64,000 nucleotides of DNA from Diadophis punctatus similis (taxonomy: Eukaryota > Chordata > Lepidosauria > Squamata > Dipsadidae): the NCBI GenBank assembly GCA_023053685.1, contig JALIGW010000010.1, forward strand, positions 7,850,596 through 7,914,595, given 5' to 3'. Position 1 is the first letter of the stretch. Each line of letters starts with the position of its first letter. Shown here one piece after another: positions 1 to 11,385 of the stretch. The notes under the pieces are model-generated. The model made no database searches. It was not told where the DNA came from and saw only the letters and a program-made list of their open reading frames with translations. Both the position numbers and the translations under genes were made by a program.

Positions 1-700
1 GCAAGAGGCGGAGCTTGGCGACAAGGAAGTTTGCTGGCTTAAGAAGCAGACATCCCTGTCGCCCTCCCTTTCGGCTCCGCCTCTTGCCGACGCCTTCCTC
101 ACTCGCGCCCTGCCAAGCCCCAAATCAAGCCAGCCCTAGCGTGAGACGCGTGAGACTGCTTTCCAGGCTGTATGTGGAAGCTGAAGAGCCTTACCGGTAG
201 TTTGCGAGAAAAAGTTTTTTGCTGCTTCTGCTTTTGAGTGCACTGAAGGAAAGCAGCAAAAAACTTTCTTTTTTTCTCCCAAACTACCGGCTTCCACAAA
301 CAGAAGCGGCAGGGAGGAGGACTCGCGCCCCGCCCCGCCATGCCCCCCTGCCAAGCCTCAAATCAAGCCAGCCCACGACTGGAGCTACCGGGAAAAGTCC
401 CAGGTAGGACGCGCACCCCGCCCCGCCCGCCAGTCCTGCCCCACCCGCCCTGCCAACCCCCAGCGTGAGACGCTTGTCCTACCTGGGACTTTTCCCGGTA
501 GCTCCAGTCGCGTTATCTTTTGGAAGGGGCTGCTCTGCTCTGGACACTATTAGCAAGGAACGCGACTGGAGCTACCGGGAAAAGTCCCAGGTAGGACGCG
601 CGCCCCGTCCCGCCCGCCCTGCCCCACCCGTCCTGCCAACCCTCAGTGCGAGACGCGTGTCCTACCTGGAACATGGTCTCGAGACCTCAACCCGTCAGGC
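1..700. repeat. GC-rich cluster of fold-back (inverted) repeats
   Basis: Several inverted repeats lie in tandem. Bases 1-14 are complementary to 74-87. Bases about 170-240 pair with about 255-298 (a hairpin with a T/A-rich stem). A 37-base motif containing CTACCGGGAAAAGTCCCAGG occurs forward at about 378-416 and 559-600 and reversed at about 463-511. No coding capacity is convincing; the short frames here are GC-rich shadows. It could be a fold-back DNA transposon or the leader of the retroelement that follows. The class is not recognised. Confidence 0.6.
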
Positions 701-1352
701 TGCAATGGCACTGGAGGTCATGCTCGGCGCACAAGCCACTTCTTCGCGGTCGCCGACTCCCAGGGCCCGAGGCTTTGCCCGCCGTTCTACCTCCCACCCT
801 TCTCATGTTTGCTACTATGTCAAGCCCTCACTTCTGCCACTCTCGGCTGACACCGACCCTCGGTGCTCCCTTGCCTGCGAAGGACCTGGAGCACGTATAG
901 TAATAAAGCCACACAAGGTCTACAGCTCAGAGGGTACCAGGTGACAGGGCACCCTGCAAGTGTTTGAGAGACTCGGGGTCGGCGGGCCATGGCCGCCGGC
1001 GCAGTTCACGCCAAGAGGGGACCGTTTCCATCTGCCGGTAAATCCATTGCGCAGAACTATCTCTATGCTATGCTCTGCCTTCCGCATTAAGGGCGTAGCG
1101 CATGCTCCCTACGAGCTATCCAGCCCCGGGTTTTACCCTCCCTTGATTTAAAGTGTGTCCGGGGCCCAACATCGGCTCTGTTGCCATCGGCACTGCTACG
1201 CCTAGCCACGCCACAGCTGAGTGTTAATTAGGGCTCCCTGGCGCGCCGCGCACAGTCGCACTCCTGAGATTGCCCGGCCGAACAGCAATCTGGGTCAATA
1301 GAGGTGGTTTTTTGCATGCAACATATTGCTGGCAAGGTGGCCTGCCTTTTTG
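700..1352. other. Unassigned GC-rich stretch with a polyadenylation-type hexamer
   Basis: No recognisable protein is present in any frame. An AATAAA hexamer occurs at about 901-906 and short inverted pieces of the preceding repeat continue to about 670. The base composition matches the flanking repeat-derived DNA. It may belong to the same element as 1-700 or to the 5' part of the DIRS-like element downstream. Confidence 0.4.
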
Positions 1353-1790
1353 CTCAGGCTCCGTGAACTGCCGAACTGCCTCTCATTGATTCCAGCTGAC
1401 AGTCGGCTTTTGGAACAGGCGTGTGCACATGCACGCGAGTGGATCAGCTGGCTCATCTTCTTTTGGGAGGCTATCAGAGGCAGGAAGAACGCCGTTTGAA
1501 TGAGCTCTGAAGATTGCCGGACTGCCGCTAATTGATTCCAGCTGGCAGTCGGCTCTTCGGAGCAGGCGTGAGCGCGCGCGTGACTCGGCTGCCTCATCTT
1601 CTGTCAGCAGGCTATCAGAGGCAGAAAGAACGCCATTTGAACAGGCTCCGTAGATGGCCGGACTGCCGCTAATTGATCCCAGCTGGCAGTCGGCTTTTCG
1701 GAGCAGGTGTGTGCGCGAGCGCGTGTCGCTTGGCTGCCTCATCTCTTTCTCGGGAGGCTATCACAGGCAGGCAGGAGGAACGCCGGGCCA
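1353..1790. repeat. Three tandem copies of a ~140-bp unit
   Basis: Three diverged copies run at about 1353-1497, 1498-1638 and 1639-1790. Each contains TTGATYCCAGCTG, CAGTCGGCT, a GC/CA-rich purine-pyrimidine stretch and GAGGCTATCA followed by AGGCAG. Such monomer arrays are typical of 5' regulatory regions of retroelements, but no promoter can be proven here. The copies are about 80-85% alike by eye, so the array is old. Confidence 0.75.
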
Positions 1791-2600
1791 GCAGCTGGGC
1801 TCGAGCAGTGAATGTGACTTCCCTCCTTCGTGATCCAGGCGACGGCAGGGCAGCCGTTGCTGGGGAGGGGCTAACCTCAGCATCTCGGCGGAATTCTGCA
1901 TCGTCGCAGTGTGCGTGAGCGTTCACCTCTCCCTCCAGACACTTTGACCGACTAAAGTCAGTCAGCAAATTAATTTAAGCCTCCGAGACTACTTGCGCTG
2001 GAGCAACCAAACACGTGAGCTGCCCCCCCTCCACACTTTGCCAATGAAGCGGTTAGCAGGGGGCAGTTGGAGCATCCGAGCTCCTGTAGTTAGCGCCACT
2101 CTGAGGGGATTGTGAGGGGGAGTGGGCCCCAGATGCCTTCCCCTCACTCTAGTTAGGAATAGAGCAGGGCCCAGGCCCTTTATTACTCCTGCTGTCCAGT
2201 CTGACCCTGCGACAGTTTTTACAATGGCCAGTGACTAGAGATGATTCGAACTCTCGCTTGTTGCGATGGGTGAAATGTAGCAATAGTAGCTACAGAACAT
2301 CCTAAGATTGAACATGACCAACACAGACATCAGATAGCTACCATCAGATAGCGTGACTGCATCTGCCAGGGGAGGCTCTCCTCTTCTGTCCTCGGTAATG
2401 GTCACTTCCAGTGTGGAACTGTAGGGGATCAACTCAATCTTACATGCCTCTCCCTGGGGAGTCACCAGCCTCTAGTATCCTGCAAGGTTTTGGGATCTGG
2501 CTGTAGTTTCACAGGGGCTACTAGGCAGAAATGGCCCAGGGTCTCCCCAGACCAACCTTAATGTCATTTCAGGCTGGCAATCGCTGCAGGTGCACGTTCC
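1791..2600. other. Degenerate sequence, no feature recognised
   Basis: Only short, low-complexity or shadow frames occur. The stretch lies between the 140-bp array and the DIRS-like coding remnant and may be the decayed gag region of that element. Nothing specific is visible. Confidence 0.3.
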
Positions 2601-4039
2601 TGTCAGTAACTCCCCGAGTGTCCACGTGACAGCCTAGCTCGGGTTCTCTAGTCTACGTCTCACGCCCACCCTGCTATCTCGGAACCATTCTGTCCCTGGA
2701 CCAGGTCATACACGCAGGGCCTCACACGCCACTGAGTTAATCCCGGGACAGAAACTCTCATGTCATTGGCAGAGGGGCGGCTCCACCATGCCACCCCCAA
2801 TCTAGATACGACAGGTCAGATCCCGTCGGCTGTCTCGCCAGGGCGGGCATGGCAGAAGTGACCCGCATGGCCGGGGGTTCTGTAGCCTCGTTAGGGCAAG
2901 GAATCTATTATTGCAGAGCATCGGCCTCTGCACTCTCTGAACGGACACCTCGGGCCCAAGGCTCATGACAGGTTCCCTCCAACGGTCTCCCAGGGACCTG
3001 ATCTCAGGTACGCTCCCTTTGGATTGTTCCACCGCCCCTCGGTGGTCCTGTCGCCGTGCCGCAGCCGAAGATTGTCCTTACAGACAAGCGGGTTGCTAAG
3101 GACAGGATGCCGTCCTTCAGTCCGACCTCTACTGCGGGCTCATCCCTGGACACCCTGTCGGCAGCCGGCTAGCCATGGGCCTGCATCTATGAAAATGTAG
3201 GACGCCGCAGTTCCTTGGGCTCGAGGGTCCATTCAGGTTTGCCTCGCTCTGGAGCTCTGCTCCACGTGCCAGTGGTCTCCTCTACGGGGTCGGGAGTCTG
3301 CACTCCTGGCCGATACGGAACCCCATGGAGCCGCCATCTTCCTTTCCTGATTATTCTCACGAGTCCGGGAGGTTCCGGAAGGTCAACGGAGGCAAGATCC
3401 TTTGCCCTGGTCCGCACGGCCCACTCCTCCAAGGGGAGGCGGGGTTCAGTGTTGGTATTTAACCAACTGACCCATTAGGCCCCTTTTTCACCTCCTTCAT
3501 GACGCCCTAGCATGTTCCCTCCTTTGTACGTTTGGAAAGGGCACCTCCTTCCATTAATTTGCTTCACTGCCGTTGATCTCTCTGTCTTCTGCCCGCATTG
3601 GTGGCAGTACTTCAGTTTCAATTTCTAGCGGTCTCGTTTTCACTATCGAACCTTGTCTCTTAGTTTGTCATATATCCCTGTAATCACCGTTCCATTGGGA
3701 TTGGCCATCACGGCTACCCTGCCGGACATCCCCATTCAAATTCGGGATTCCTAGCCGATGGGTTGGTTCCTCGTGGTCCTATCCGCAGACCCTCAAGGAT
3801 CGGGAGACTTCTTTCACTGCGGAAGCATGCTGTTCTCCCAGGTCTGGGTGGCAGGTCGCCTGACCCGGTCTCCGACCATTCTCCATTCAGGGGCTTGTAT
3901 TCATTAGTCCAAAGGGGGGGTATACCAACGGATATCCTCCGGTTGCCTTGTTCCTCAGCAGGATATTTCAATTCCGCTCCTCCATATCGCTCCACGACAG
4001 TACAGGGGCTCCTTGACATGGCTGCCCTGTCAACCATGG

Positions 4040-4825
4040 GTGACTCTACCTGATCATCCTGTGATGCGCAGGTTCCTGGCAGGGACACTCACTTTGTCTT
4101 CCTTAGGGTCCATCAGCATTCCCTCTGGGATCGGCCAGGGTCCTCACTCCGCTATCATGCACCCTATGCACCTTGGCAACACTCTCTGCCCTGCCGTTGG
4201 TCCTCACTTCACTCTCGGGGGCCCTCCATGAACCTTGTCAATGCACGCCTCTCCTCCGTTGCCTGGTAGTGTGGTGCTACTTGGAGGCGAATTGCTGTCA
4301 GTGGGAACTCTGGTCTGGTGCCCTTGCACATCAGATTAGGCCCAAAGGGTATGTCGTTCTGTTGGAATGGATTCACATAGGGACTACACATCTGTTCCGC
4401 AATTCCCTCCTTCATTCCTAGCACGCAAGGCTTGATTGGATGGTGTTGGGACGATCCCAGCACACCAACTGAGGCGCAGTAGCGCCACCTCAACATGACA
4501 TGGGCCCTGTGGGTCGCAGGCATCGGGTCTCCTCCTCCCTCTAACTGGGGGCACAGTTGTATCATTTTGGCCCTTCCAGGGGTCATCGGTTTCCTCCTCC
4601 ATCAGGGGTCACTGTGTTTGTCCTGCTTTAGCAACGGCTTATGTTCAGCCACACTTTTTGCGCAGTCGGCCTGCGGGGCCGACACTACTGCAGCATGGTC
4701 CTCCTGCGCATCGTGGGGGGAGGTCGCCAGTGCGGCCACCTGGTTCTGTCCGACACTGTTCCCCGTCGCTGTCACTGAAATCTTCGCCTCAGTGCACGTG
4801 ACAGTTCTGAGGGGTATTTAGAGTG
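4040..4825 (+). pseudogene. Tyrosine recombinase remnant of the DIRS-like element
   Basis: Fragments in shifting frames match the order expected of a DIRS recombinase. There is an N-terminal HPVMRRFLAG piece, a PLVLTSLSGALHEP piece, and a C-terminal piece ending AATW about 70 codons before the complementary repeat. The conserved HxxR box is not clear: the matching place reads GADTTAAWSSC. At least two frameshifts and stops separate the pieces. No functional protein is possible. Confidence 0.45.
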
Positions 4826-4963
4826 GTGGGGCGAGTTGCTGGGGTCTCCAGCCTGATTTAGTTGCCCTCCCAATGGACAGACTGCTTTGGTATGTCCTCC
4901 CACTATGCTAGCTCCACCCACTATGGTATGTCCTCCCACTATGCTAGCTCCACCCACTATGGA

Positions 4964-5274
4964 GAAAGGGTGTTGTATACTTACCTGAACGCCCCTTCTC
5001 GTAGGGTGGAGCTAATCTCCAGGTCCCTCCCTAAATCATGCGGTTTGGGCTTCGTTGGGGGACAGTTACTCAAGTACATATGTGGAAGGGTTTGGGAGCG
5101 GCACGCGGTGTCTGGCTTCGTCCTTCGTCAAAAGAGGGGGTATCAAAGCACAACGAAAGCTTTTGTAGTTTTGAGACTCAGTCCTGATTGGCTAGAGGGC
5201 AGGTTTAACCCATTCTTGGAGGTTAGCTCCACCCTACGAGAAAGGGCGTTCAGGTAAGTATACAACGCCCTTTC
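4964..5274. repeat. Terminal complementary repeat pair of the DIRS-like element
   Basis: Arms 4964-5014 and 5223-5274 are inverted copies with few mismatches. The outer arm carries CAGGTAAGT (5251-5259), a consensus vertebrate 5' splice-donor sequence, followed by GTTGTA in inverted form. The arms flank about 210 bases of non-coding sequence. Confidence 0.7.
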
Positions 5275-6185
5275 CCCATTCTATAGTTCTATCACTTTTG
5301 TCTATCATTCTGCTATGCTTTTGATTGTTATCTTAATTAAATGACAGACAGAAAAGCTCTGTTTGCTATTTTTCTTTAATGTCATATGCTTATTAAATAT
5401 CTGACCCCAGGAGGTCTGATTCTGAGGGACACATCTTAAAATTATTGAATGGTCTTCAGAAAAAAAACTATACCTGTCCAAATTTTACAGCAATTAATAA
5501 TATATAGATGAGTGAAAAAGGGAAAGATGCAGGTTATGATCCACCAATTTATTGAAATATATAATGGAGATTCATATTTTGGATGGCAGAAGGATGTAGA
5601 GGATATGGAGGTTGTGCAAGGTTCAGATGACAAGAAGATACAAGACTCCACTAAAAAGATCCAGCTGCAGAAATGGATGAATCAGTAGTTTCTGTAAGGT
5701 GAAACTTAATTCAGATAAGAGCTTTGTACAACTCTGAAACTCTTTTCAGTCCATAAATATTATAACTACTGCTGAAAGAACTACACATGCCATCTTATTT
5801 AATAGCTATGTATTTGTCTGTCTTTATTAAAAGTTCCTACCCAGTTTTCACACTTTAGAAATTGTAATTCAGTACATCTGGAATACATTAGGCTATGGAA
5901 TACATTATTTTATTCACTAGCAGTTCTCCTTGCTTTTGAATGCTATTAAGGTTGCATAAAAAAAGAATAAGAGATGCATCAAACTGATTGTTTGGCCAGT
6001 GCTTCACAGAAAGCTGAACCAGGTCTTTAGCTCATCTTGCTGGACTCTTTCTGCATTCCTGTATACATGCAGCCCAATCTTGTTAATACTTAAATAATTA
6101 AATCCCACTGATTTATGCTTATTTCCAAATAAAAGGATGTTTGTGTTCTTGATATTACAGAAATATGTGTTCAGTGATATAATTA
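5275..6185. other. AT-rich sequence without recognised feature
   Basis: No ORF, known repeat consensus or RNA gene is evident. Composition drops to typical AT-rich squamate intergenic DNA. The short minus-strand frame at 5442-5651 has no protein-like composition. Confidence 0.5.
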
Positions 6186-7015
6186 GAAACTTCCGCCAGT
6201 GACGTCAGCACAAGCGGCAGTGAGGAAACGGGCTCCGTTTCCTACGCTCCAAACTTTTCCAGCCTGGAAGCCTCATAGAGGCACTATCTGCCTCAGAGAG
6301 ACAGATAGAAAAAAGGGAAAATCCAAGGACCTCGGGGAGAAAAGCAATGTCCTTGAAGGTTCAGGATTACCCCCTTAATTCCAGCAGGAAAGAAGCCAGC
6401 CATTTTGGCAGGCTCAAAGTGCTGACAGCAGTGGAGAGGGAAGTGGAGATTTAAAAGCAATACAAAAGCATCAGAAAAAGAAGAGATCCCTCCAAAAGAG
6501 GTACAAATATTGAAAGAAATAGTGGAGTGGAATTATTAAGACTCGAGACTTGAGGCAGAGCAACTGCCTGACAGCGGCGGCGATTGGAAGGAGAAGGAGT
6601 GTAAATTCTTATGGAAAAATAACAGCCCAAAGTATTGAAGCGAGTAAGAAAGAAACTCCGGATACATTGTGAAACAGTTAAGAATAATGTGGATCAGTGG
6701 TTACAAGCTGCATCTTTTTGTCTATCTTTATCTTTGATTTTTTTCCCCCCTCTCTCTCAAGGACTCTTAAGGATTTATAAGTAAACTTATAATAATTTGT
6801 CAAAATTTAACGGAACTTAAAAGTGTATATTGAAGGACTAAAACAGTGAAAGGACTAAATGGTGAACTGCGGTGTGTGGATTCACTGATAGATCGTATAG
6901 ACTGAAACAGAAACTGATTACTGAACTCTTCCAGAGACTTTCAAGTCAGATAATTTGGATATTTAAGAAGGAAAAGTAAAACTTTGGAATTGGGAATTGG
7001 AGAATATTAAAGACT

Positions 7016-7384
7016 ATTATACTACAAGAACTTTAAAATTTCTTTAAACTTTGGAAATCAGGAACAATGGTGTAAAGTGAAGATGATGCAAGAATGAGAG
7101 AAGATTGCATAGAGCTATGAAAATTCTACTAGGAAAGTAAGATAGTAAAGGACATTGGACTAACTTCTAGAAAATAAGATCTGAAAATTATATTTATATT
7201 AGTTATATTTATACTATTATACTAAAAGAACTTTATAACTTTAAAGTTTTAGACATTGGAAATTAGGAACATTGGTGTAAAGTAAAGATGATGCAAGACT
7301 GAAAGAATAGTGCATAGAGCTATGAAAATTTTAATAGAAAAGTAAGATAATAAAGGATATTGGATAAAGTTTCTAGAAAATAAG
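7016..7384. repeat. Two imperfect tandem copies (~173 bp) in an L1-like 5' region
   Basis: Copies at 7016-7188 and 7212-7384 share TTATACTA, AAGAACTTTA, GTGTAAAGT, AAGATGATGCAAGA and GCATAGAGCTATGAAAATT. The period is about 196 bases. Confidence 0.7.
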
Positions 7385-7654
7385 AATGCGGAAGAGGTGG
7401 TTAGTGATAATTGAATTGATTTTGTAATTGATAATTATATTTATAAATATATTAGAAGAAATATAGTTAAAACACATAGAGTTTGTATATATAGAAATTA
7501 TTAGAGATATATCTAATGATACAATTGTTTACTCTTGGAGTGAATCTTTAAATTGATGATTATATTATGTGTTAATATGATGGGTAGATATTAAGGAATT
7601 AGAGTGTAATTGATATTAAGATAGATATAATTCTATGAAAAGTATAATAACAAT

Positions 7655-7677
7655 ATCTCTATCTCTATCTCTCTATC

Positions 7678-7719
<42 letters not shown>

Positions 7720-7774
7720 GATAGATAAGATAGATAGGATATATATAAGATAGATTATATATGTGTGTGTGTGT
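7655..7774. repeat. (TCTA/GATA)n microsatellite with a (TG)n tail
   Basis: About 50 bases of perfect TCTA repeats (about 7681-7720) are followed by GATA-type units and TG repeats. It directly abuts the transposon arm at 7775. Confidence 0.9.
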
Positions 7775-8150
7775 GTGGGCGTGGCTTGATGGTCATGTAA
7801 CGATGGGCATTGCTTTGTGGTCATGTGACTGGATGGGTGTGGTTTGGCAGTCATGTGACTGGGTGGGAGTGGCTTTGCGGTCATGTGACTGGGTGGGGGT
7901 TGCTGGGTGATCATGTGACTGGGTGGGCATGTGACGGTGGGCGTGGCCAACTTGACATCATTCACATCAAGGATTAGGGTTAGGGTGCCTGGCCTCTCCT
8001 CGCCTCAAAGGCCTCAACGAGATACAATTTCCCTGTCTATTTACTACTACTGAATATCCAAAATATATTATTTAATCCTATGTATATATGCCATATGTGT
8101 ACATACATATTACACACAGGCACACAAAAAGATACATTATCTACTTTATA

Positions 8151-9145
8151 CCGTATTTTTCGTAGTATAAGACGCACCGGAGTATAAGATGCACCTTAGT
8201 TTTGGGGGAGGAAAGCAAGGGAAAAAGGCCTCTGCCTCCAAGCAATTTGCCAAACAGCAAACAGCAAAAAGCACAGATGATATACACTGTTTGCTGTGTA
8301 TTTCTGTGCATGTGTGCTTGACCCATAGAAATAGCAAAGAATTGGAGAAATGTACATTATGCCAGAAAGTTTTCTTAAATGTAGTCACACTAACTCCTCC
8401 CAATTATTTAAATAGATCTACTCCAAGGTAATTAAACTCTAATAATAAACAGGACACTCTTACATTTCAGACTATACTTATACAGAGCTGTTAAAATTAA
8501 TTAAAATTTCTGGAAGTATACATTATTCTCTATTATTTAAAAGAAGATACAATAGCACTGGGCCTCTTCAGAGCAAGCATTATTTTAAAAAGCTTCTTTA
8601 TTTTGTTAAGTTGTCTAGATTTACAGGGATCTCCAACCTTGGCAACTTTAAGACTTGTGGACTTCAACTCCCAGAATTCCACAGCCAGCAAAGCTAACAA
8701 AGCTGGCTGTGGAATTCTGGGAGTTGAAGTCCACAAGTCTTAAAATTGCCAAGATTGGAGACCCCTGGCTCTAGAACAATAATAAAGCAGTCTTTAAAAA
8801 ATAAGTCTAATAATTTGAACATTCTACAGACATTTATAGTTATTCACTTACTCCCTTGCATTCAGTTCAGCAAAAAATAAAAATCTGTGTGTCTCTCCCA
8901 GCTATTTGCCTCTGCAGCTAGTTTCACTTTAATTTTAGCATGTGGCAAATCAGCTGTAGGTCGGGAAGCTGCTAGTGAGTTGCTTGACTTTACAGGCTCT
9001 TCCCTGTAAGAGGTAAATTGCTGGAAGACAGAGGCCAAAGGGTGGGGGTGGGTGGGTGGGGCTACATTTGGTGTATAAGACGCACCCAAGTTTTCACCCT
9101 CTTTTGGGGGGTAAAAAGGTGTGTCTAATACTCCGAAAAATACGG
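8151..9145. mobile_element. ~1-kb non-autonomous DNA element with inverted ends
   Basis: The ends are inverted: CCGTATTTTTCG then AGTATAAGACGCACC at the left, and the complement at 9120-9145. The flanks read TATA on both sides, so the target duplication is TA or TATA and the superfamily is not settled. No transposase is present. A second copy lies at 19010-20020. Confidence 0.75.
8624..8767. mobile_element. 144-bp palindromic MITE
   Basis: The sequence folds almost end to end. CAGGGATCTCCAACCTTGG at the left pairs with CCAAGATTGGAGACCCCTG at the right, and CTTCAACTCCCAGAATTCC pairs with its complement around a short loop near 8695. The same MITE occurs at 19407-19550 and, as a fragment, near 17516-17605. 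Confidence 0.85.
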
Positions 9146-9216
9146 TATATGAGTAAACATATGATTATAGATATTGAATAGTAATTATATAAACAAAGTT
9201 AGTACTATCATATCAA

Positions 9217-9602
<386 letters not shown>

Positions 9603-9653
9603 CAATTAAGATACTACATGTCTTTTTGGGATAATATATTAAAGATAGGAAAA

Positions 9654-10424
9654 ATGAAAAGTACTACAACAGTAACAAAATTAAGCAAGAAGACAACATC
9701 CTCACCAGCATAACAACGCTCTATGTAGAGTATGTTAGGAACGGAAAAATCAGGTTCATCAACAAATTTACAAAGTATCCAAACAACTTTATTAATAATA
9801 CAAGAAACAATGTCAAAAACGCAAGAAACAGTGTCTAATACACAAGAAGCCATAGCTAAAAATCACGAGGAGGCAAAAAGAAATTATGAGGAACTTAGAA
9901 GTGATATGAGTGAAATGAAAGGAGATGTTAAAAATATGGATAATAAAATAGAAAAAATACAGCAGAATATTCTTAAGAATGAGCAGAAAATTAAAGTAGT
10001 AGAGGGAAAAATAGAACGGGTGGATAAAAAGGTGGAAGATATGGAACAAAAATATTTAATAATTAATAGGGAGATGGAGCAATCATTAGTGTTTTTAGAA
10101 TTAGAAAAAGCAGCTTTCTTTTTGAGATTTCAAAATATTGCAGAAAATAAAAAGAGGAAGAATTAGGTGAAACTATGGCTGAAATATTGGCTGTGGTATT
10201 GCGGATAGATAAGATATAATAAAAGAGATCGATGAAGTTTACCAAGTATACACAAACTATGCCCGCAGAAATAAATTACCGAGGGAAGTACATATACGAT
10301 TCACGAAAAAAGCAGTAAGAGACGAAATATATAAAAAAATGAGAGAGGAACCATTACTATACAAAGGAAAAGAAATAATAACTGAAGCAAATACCAAGGA
10401 GGGTGAGAGACCAAAGAAGGAAAT
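9654..10424 (+). pseudogene. L1 ORF1 (RNA-binding protein), 5' portion, broken
   Basis: ORF1p is the trimeric RNA-binding chaperone of L1. An ATG at 9654 opens a short basic frame stopped at about 9711. The main frame from 9732 gives about 145 residues: a long heptad-type coiled coil (residues 20-120) and then the start of the RRM with LEKAAFFLRFQNIAENK. A frameshift near 10164 moves the rest of the RRM/C-terminal domain (YARRNKLPREVHIRFTKK, about 10262-10316) into another frame. The coding sequence stops at an L1 insertion near 10425 and resumes at 13279. Confidence 0.75.
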
Positions 10425-11385
10425 ACCAATTTTTTTTATTTCAAAAAGTTTTATTAGTACAAAGTACAAACATTTTTCTCTTTTTCTCCCCCCTTCCCCC
10501 CAACCCCCTCCCCTTCCCCCTATCCTCCCCCCCTCTCACCCACCCACCCCCGACTTCCCAGAAAAAGCACAGGGTATAATATTCAATAAAAATAAAATTA
10601 AAATATACTAACAAATTATTAATTTCAAAATTTCTCTAAATCTTTAACTCCTTGTTGCTCAGAACCTTTTAAGCATAGTCTAAAAATCAAGCATATTATT
10701 AATCAATTAACATTTCAATATATCAGACTGTTAATTTATTTCACTATGTATCTTTCATTTATATAGTCTTTCAGATATAATAATAAAAAGAAGAGAAAGA
10801 AGAAATCTTTCTTTCACCATTGCAATCAGATACACAACCACCAACGTCATTTCCTCAATGATAGATTTTCCTTCTTCCGACACTATACCTCCTTGATAAA
10901 CATAAAAATTAAAATATACTAACAAATTATTAATTCCAATATTTCTCTAATTCTTTAACCCCTTATTACTCAAAACCTTTTAAGCATAATCTAAAAATCA
11001 AACACATTATTAATAACCTAACATTCCAATATATCAAATTATTAATTTCACAATTATTCTAAATCTTTAATTCCATATAACTCAAAACCTTTTAAAAGTA
11101 GTCAAAAAGAAAAAAAAATTAAACCAATCCTCTATGTGTCTTTCATTTATATAATCTTTAAAATATAGTAATAAAAAGAAGAGAATAAAAAAACAAAAAG
11201 AAGAAAAAGAAAGAGGAAGAAGAGAGAGAAAAGAAAGAAAGAAAAAGTCTTTCTTTCACCATCTCGGCCAGATGCACAACCATCAGCGTCATTTCTTCAA
11301 TAATAAATGTATCTTCTTACTGCAAAATACCGATTTTTATTCTTCTCTCCATCTGGCCTATAACTTCCCATGCTAAGACCAAGTT

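Larger units (their letters stand above)
2600..5274 (+). mobile_element. Degraded DIRS-like (tyrosine-recombinase) retroelement, 3' half
   Basis: DIRS elements encode a reverse transcriptase and a tyrosine recombinase and end in complementary repeats rather than LTRs. Here the plus strand from about 4040 to 4800 carries scattered pieces in three frames. They resemble the recombinase, for example VMRRFLAG (about 4058), LPLVLTSL (about 4190) and SCASWGEVASAATW (about 4705). The 3' end has an inverted pair, 4964-5014 against 5223-5274, enclosing about 210 bases. This is the layout of a DIRS terminal repeat and its internal complementary region. A 36-base direct duplication sits at 4889-4960. Frames are broken everywhere, so the copy is dead. 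The left boundary is not seen. Assignment rests on motif resemblance. Confidence 0.5.
7775..9147 (+). mobile_element. Left arm: end of a hAT-like element with a nested 1-kb DNA element
   Basis: This 1.37-kb block is the near-exact reverse complement of 19008-20401. From left to right it holds a GTGGGCGTGGC/TCATGTGAC-rich end (7775-7945), a single-copy-like stretch, and then an element with inverted ends (8151-9145) that itself contains a palindromic MITE (8624-8767). Its left end lacks the terminal ~50 bases present at 20402-20450 in the other copy. The shared nested insertion shows both arms descend from one composite copy. Confidence 0.8.

Noticed and set aside
1353..1790. CRISPR-like array
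   Set aside because: The repeats are adjoining 140-bp units without unique spacers, and the genome is vertebrate.
1669..1968. Frames of 80-120 aa over the 140-bp tandem repeats
   Set aside because: Repeated because the DNA is repeated; no coding signature and stops vary between monomers.
7973..7986. Telomere-like TTAGGGTTAGGG
   Set aside because: Only two units, present in the same place in both transposon arms, so part of the element and not an interstitial telomere.
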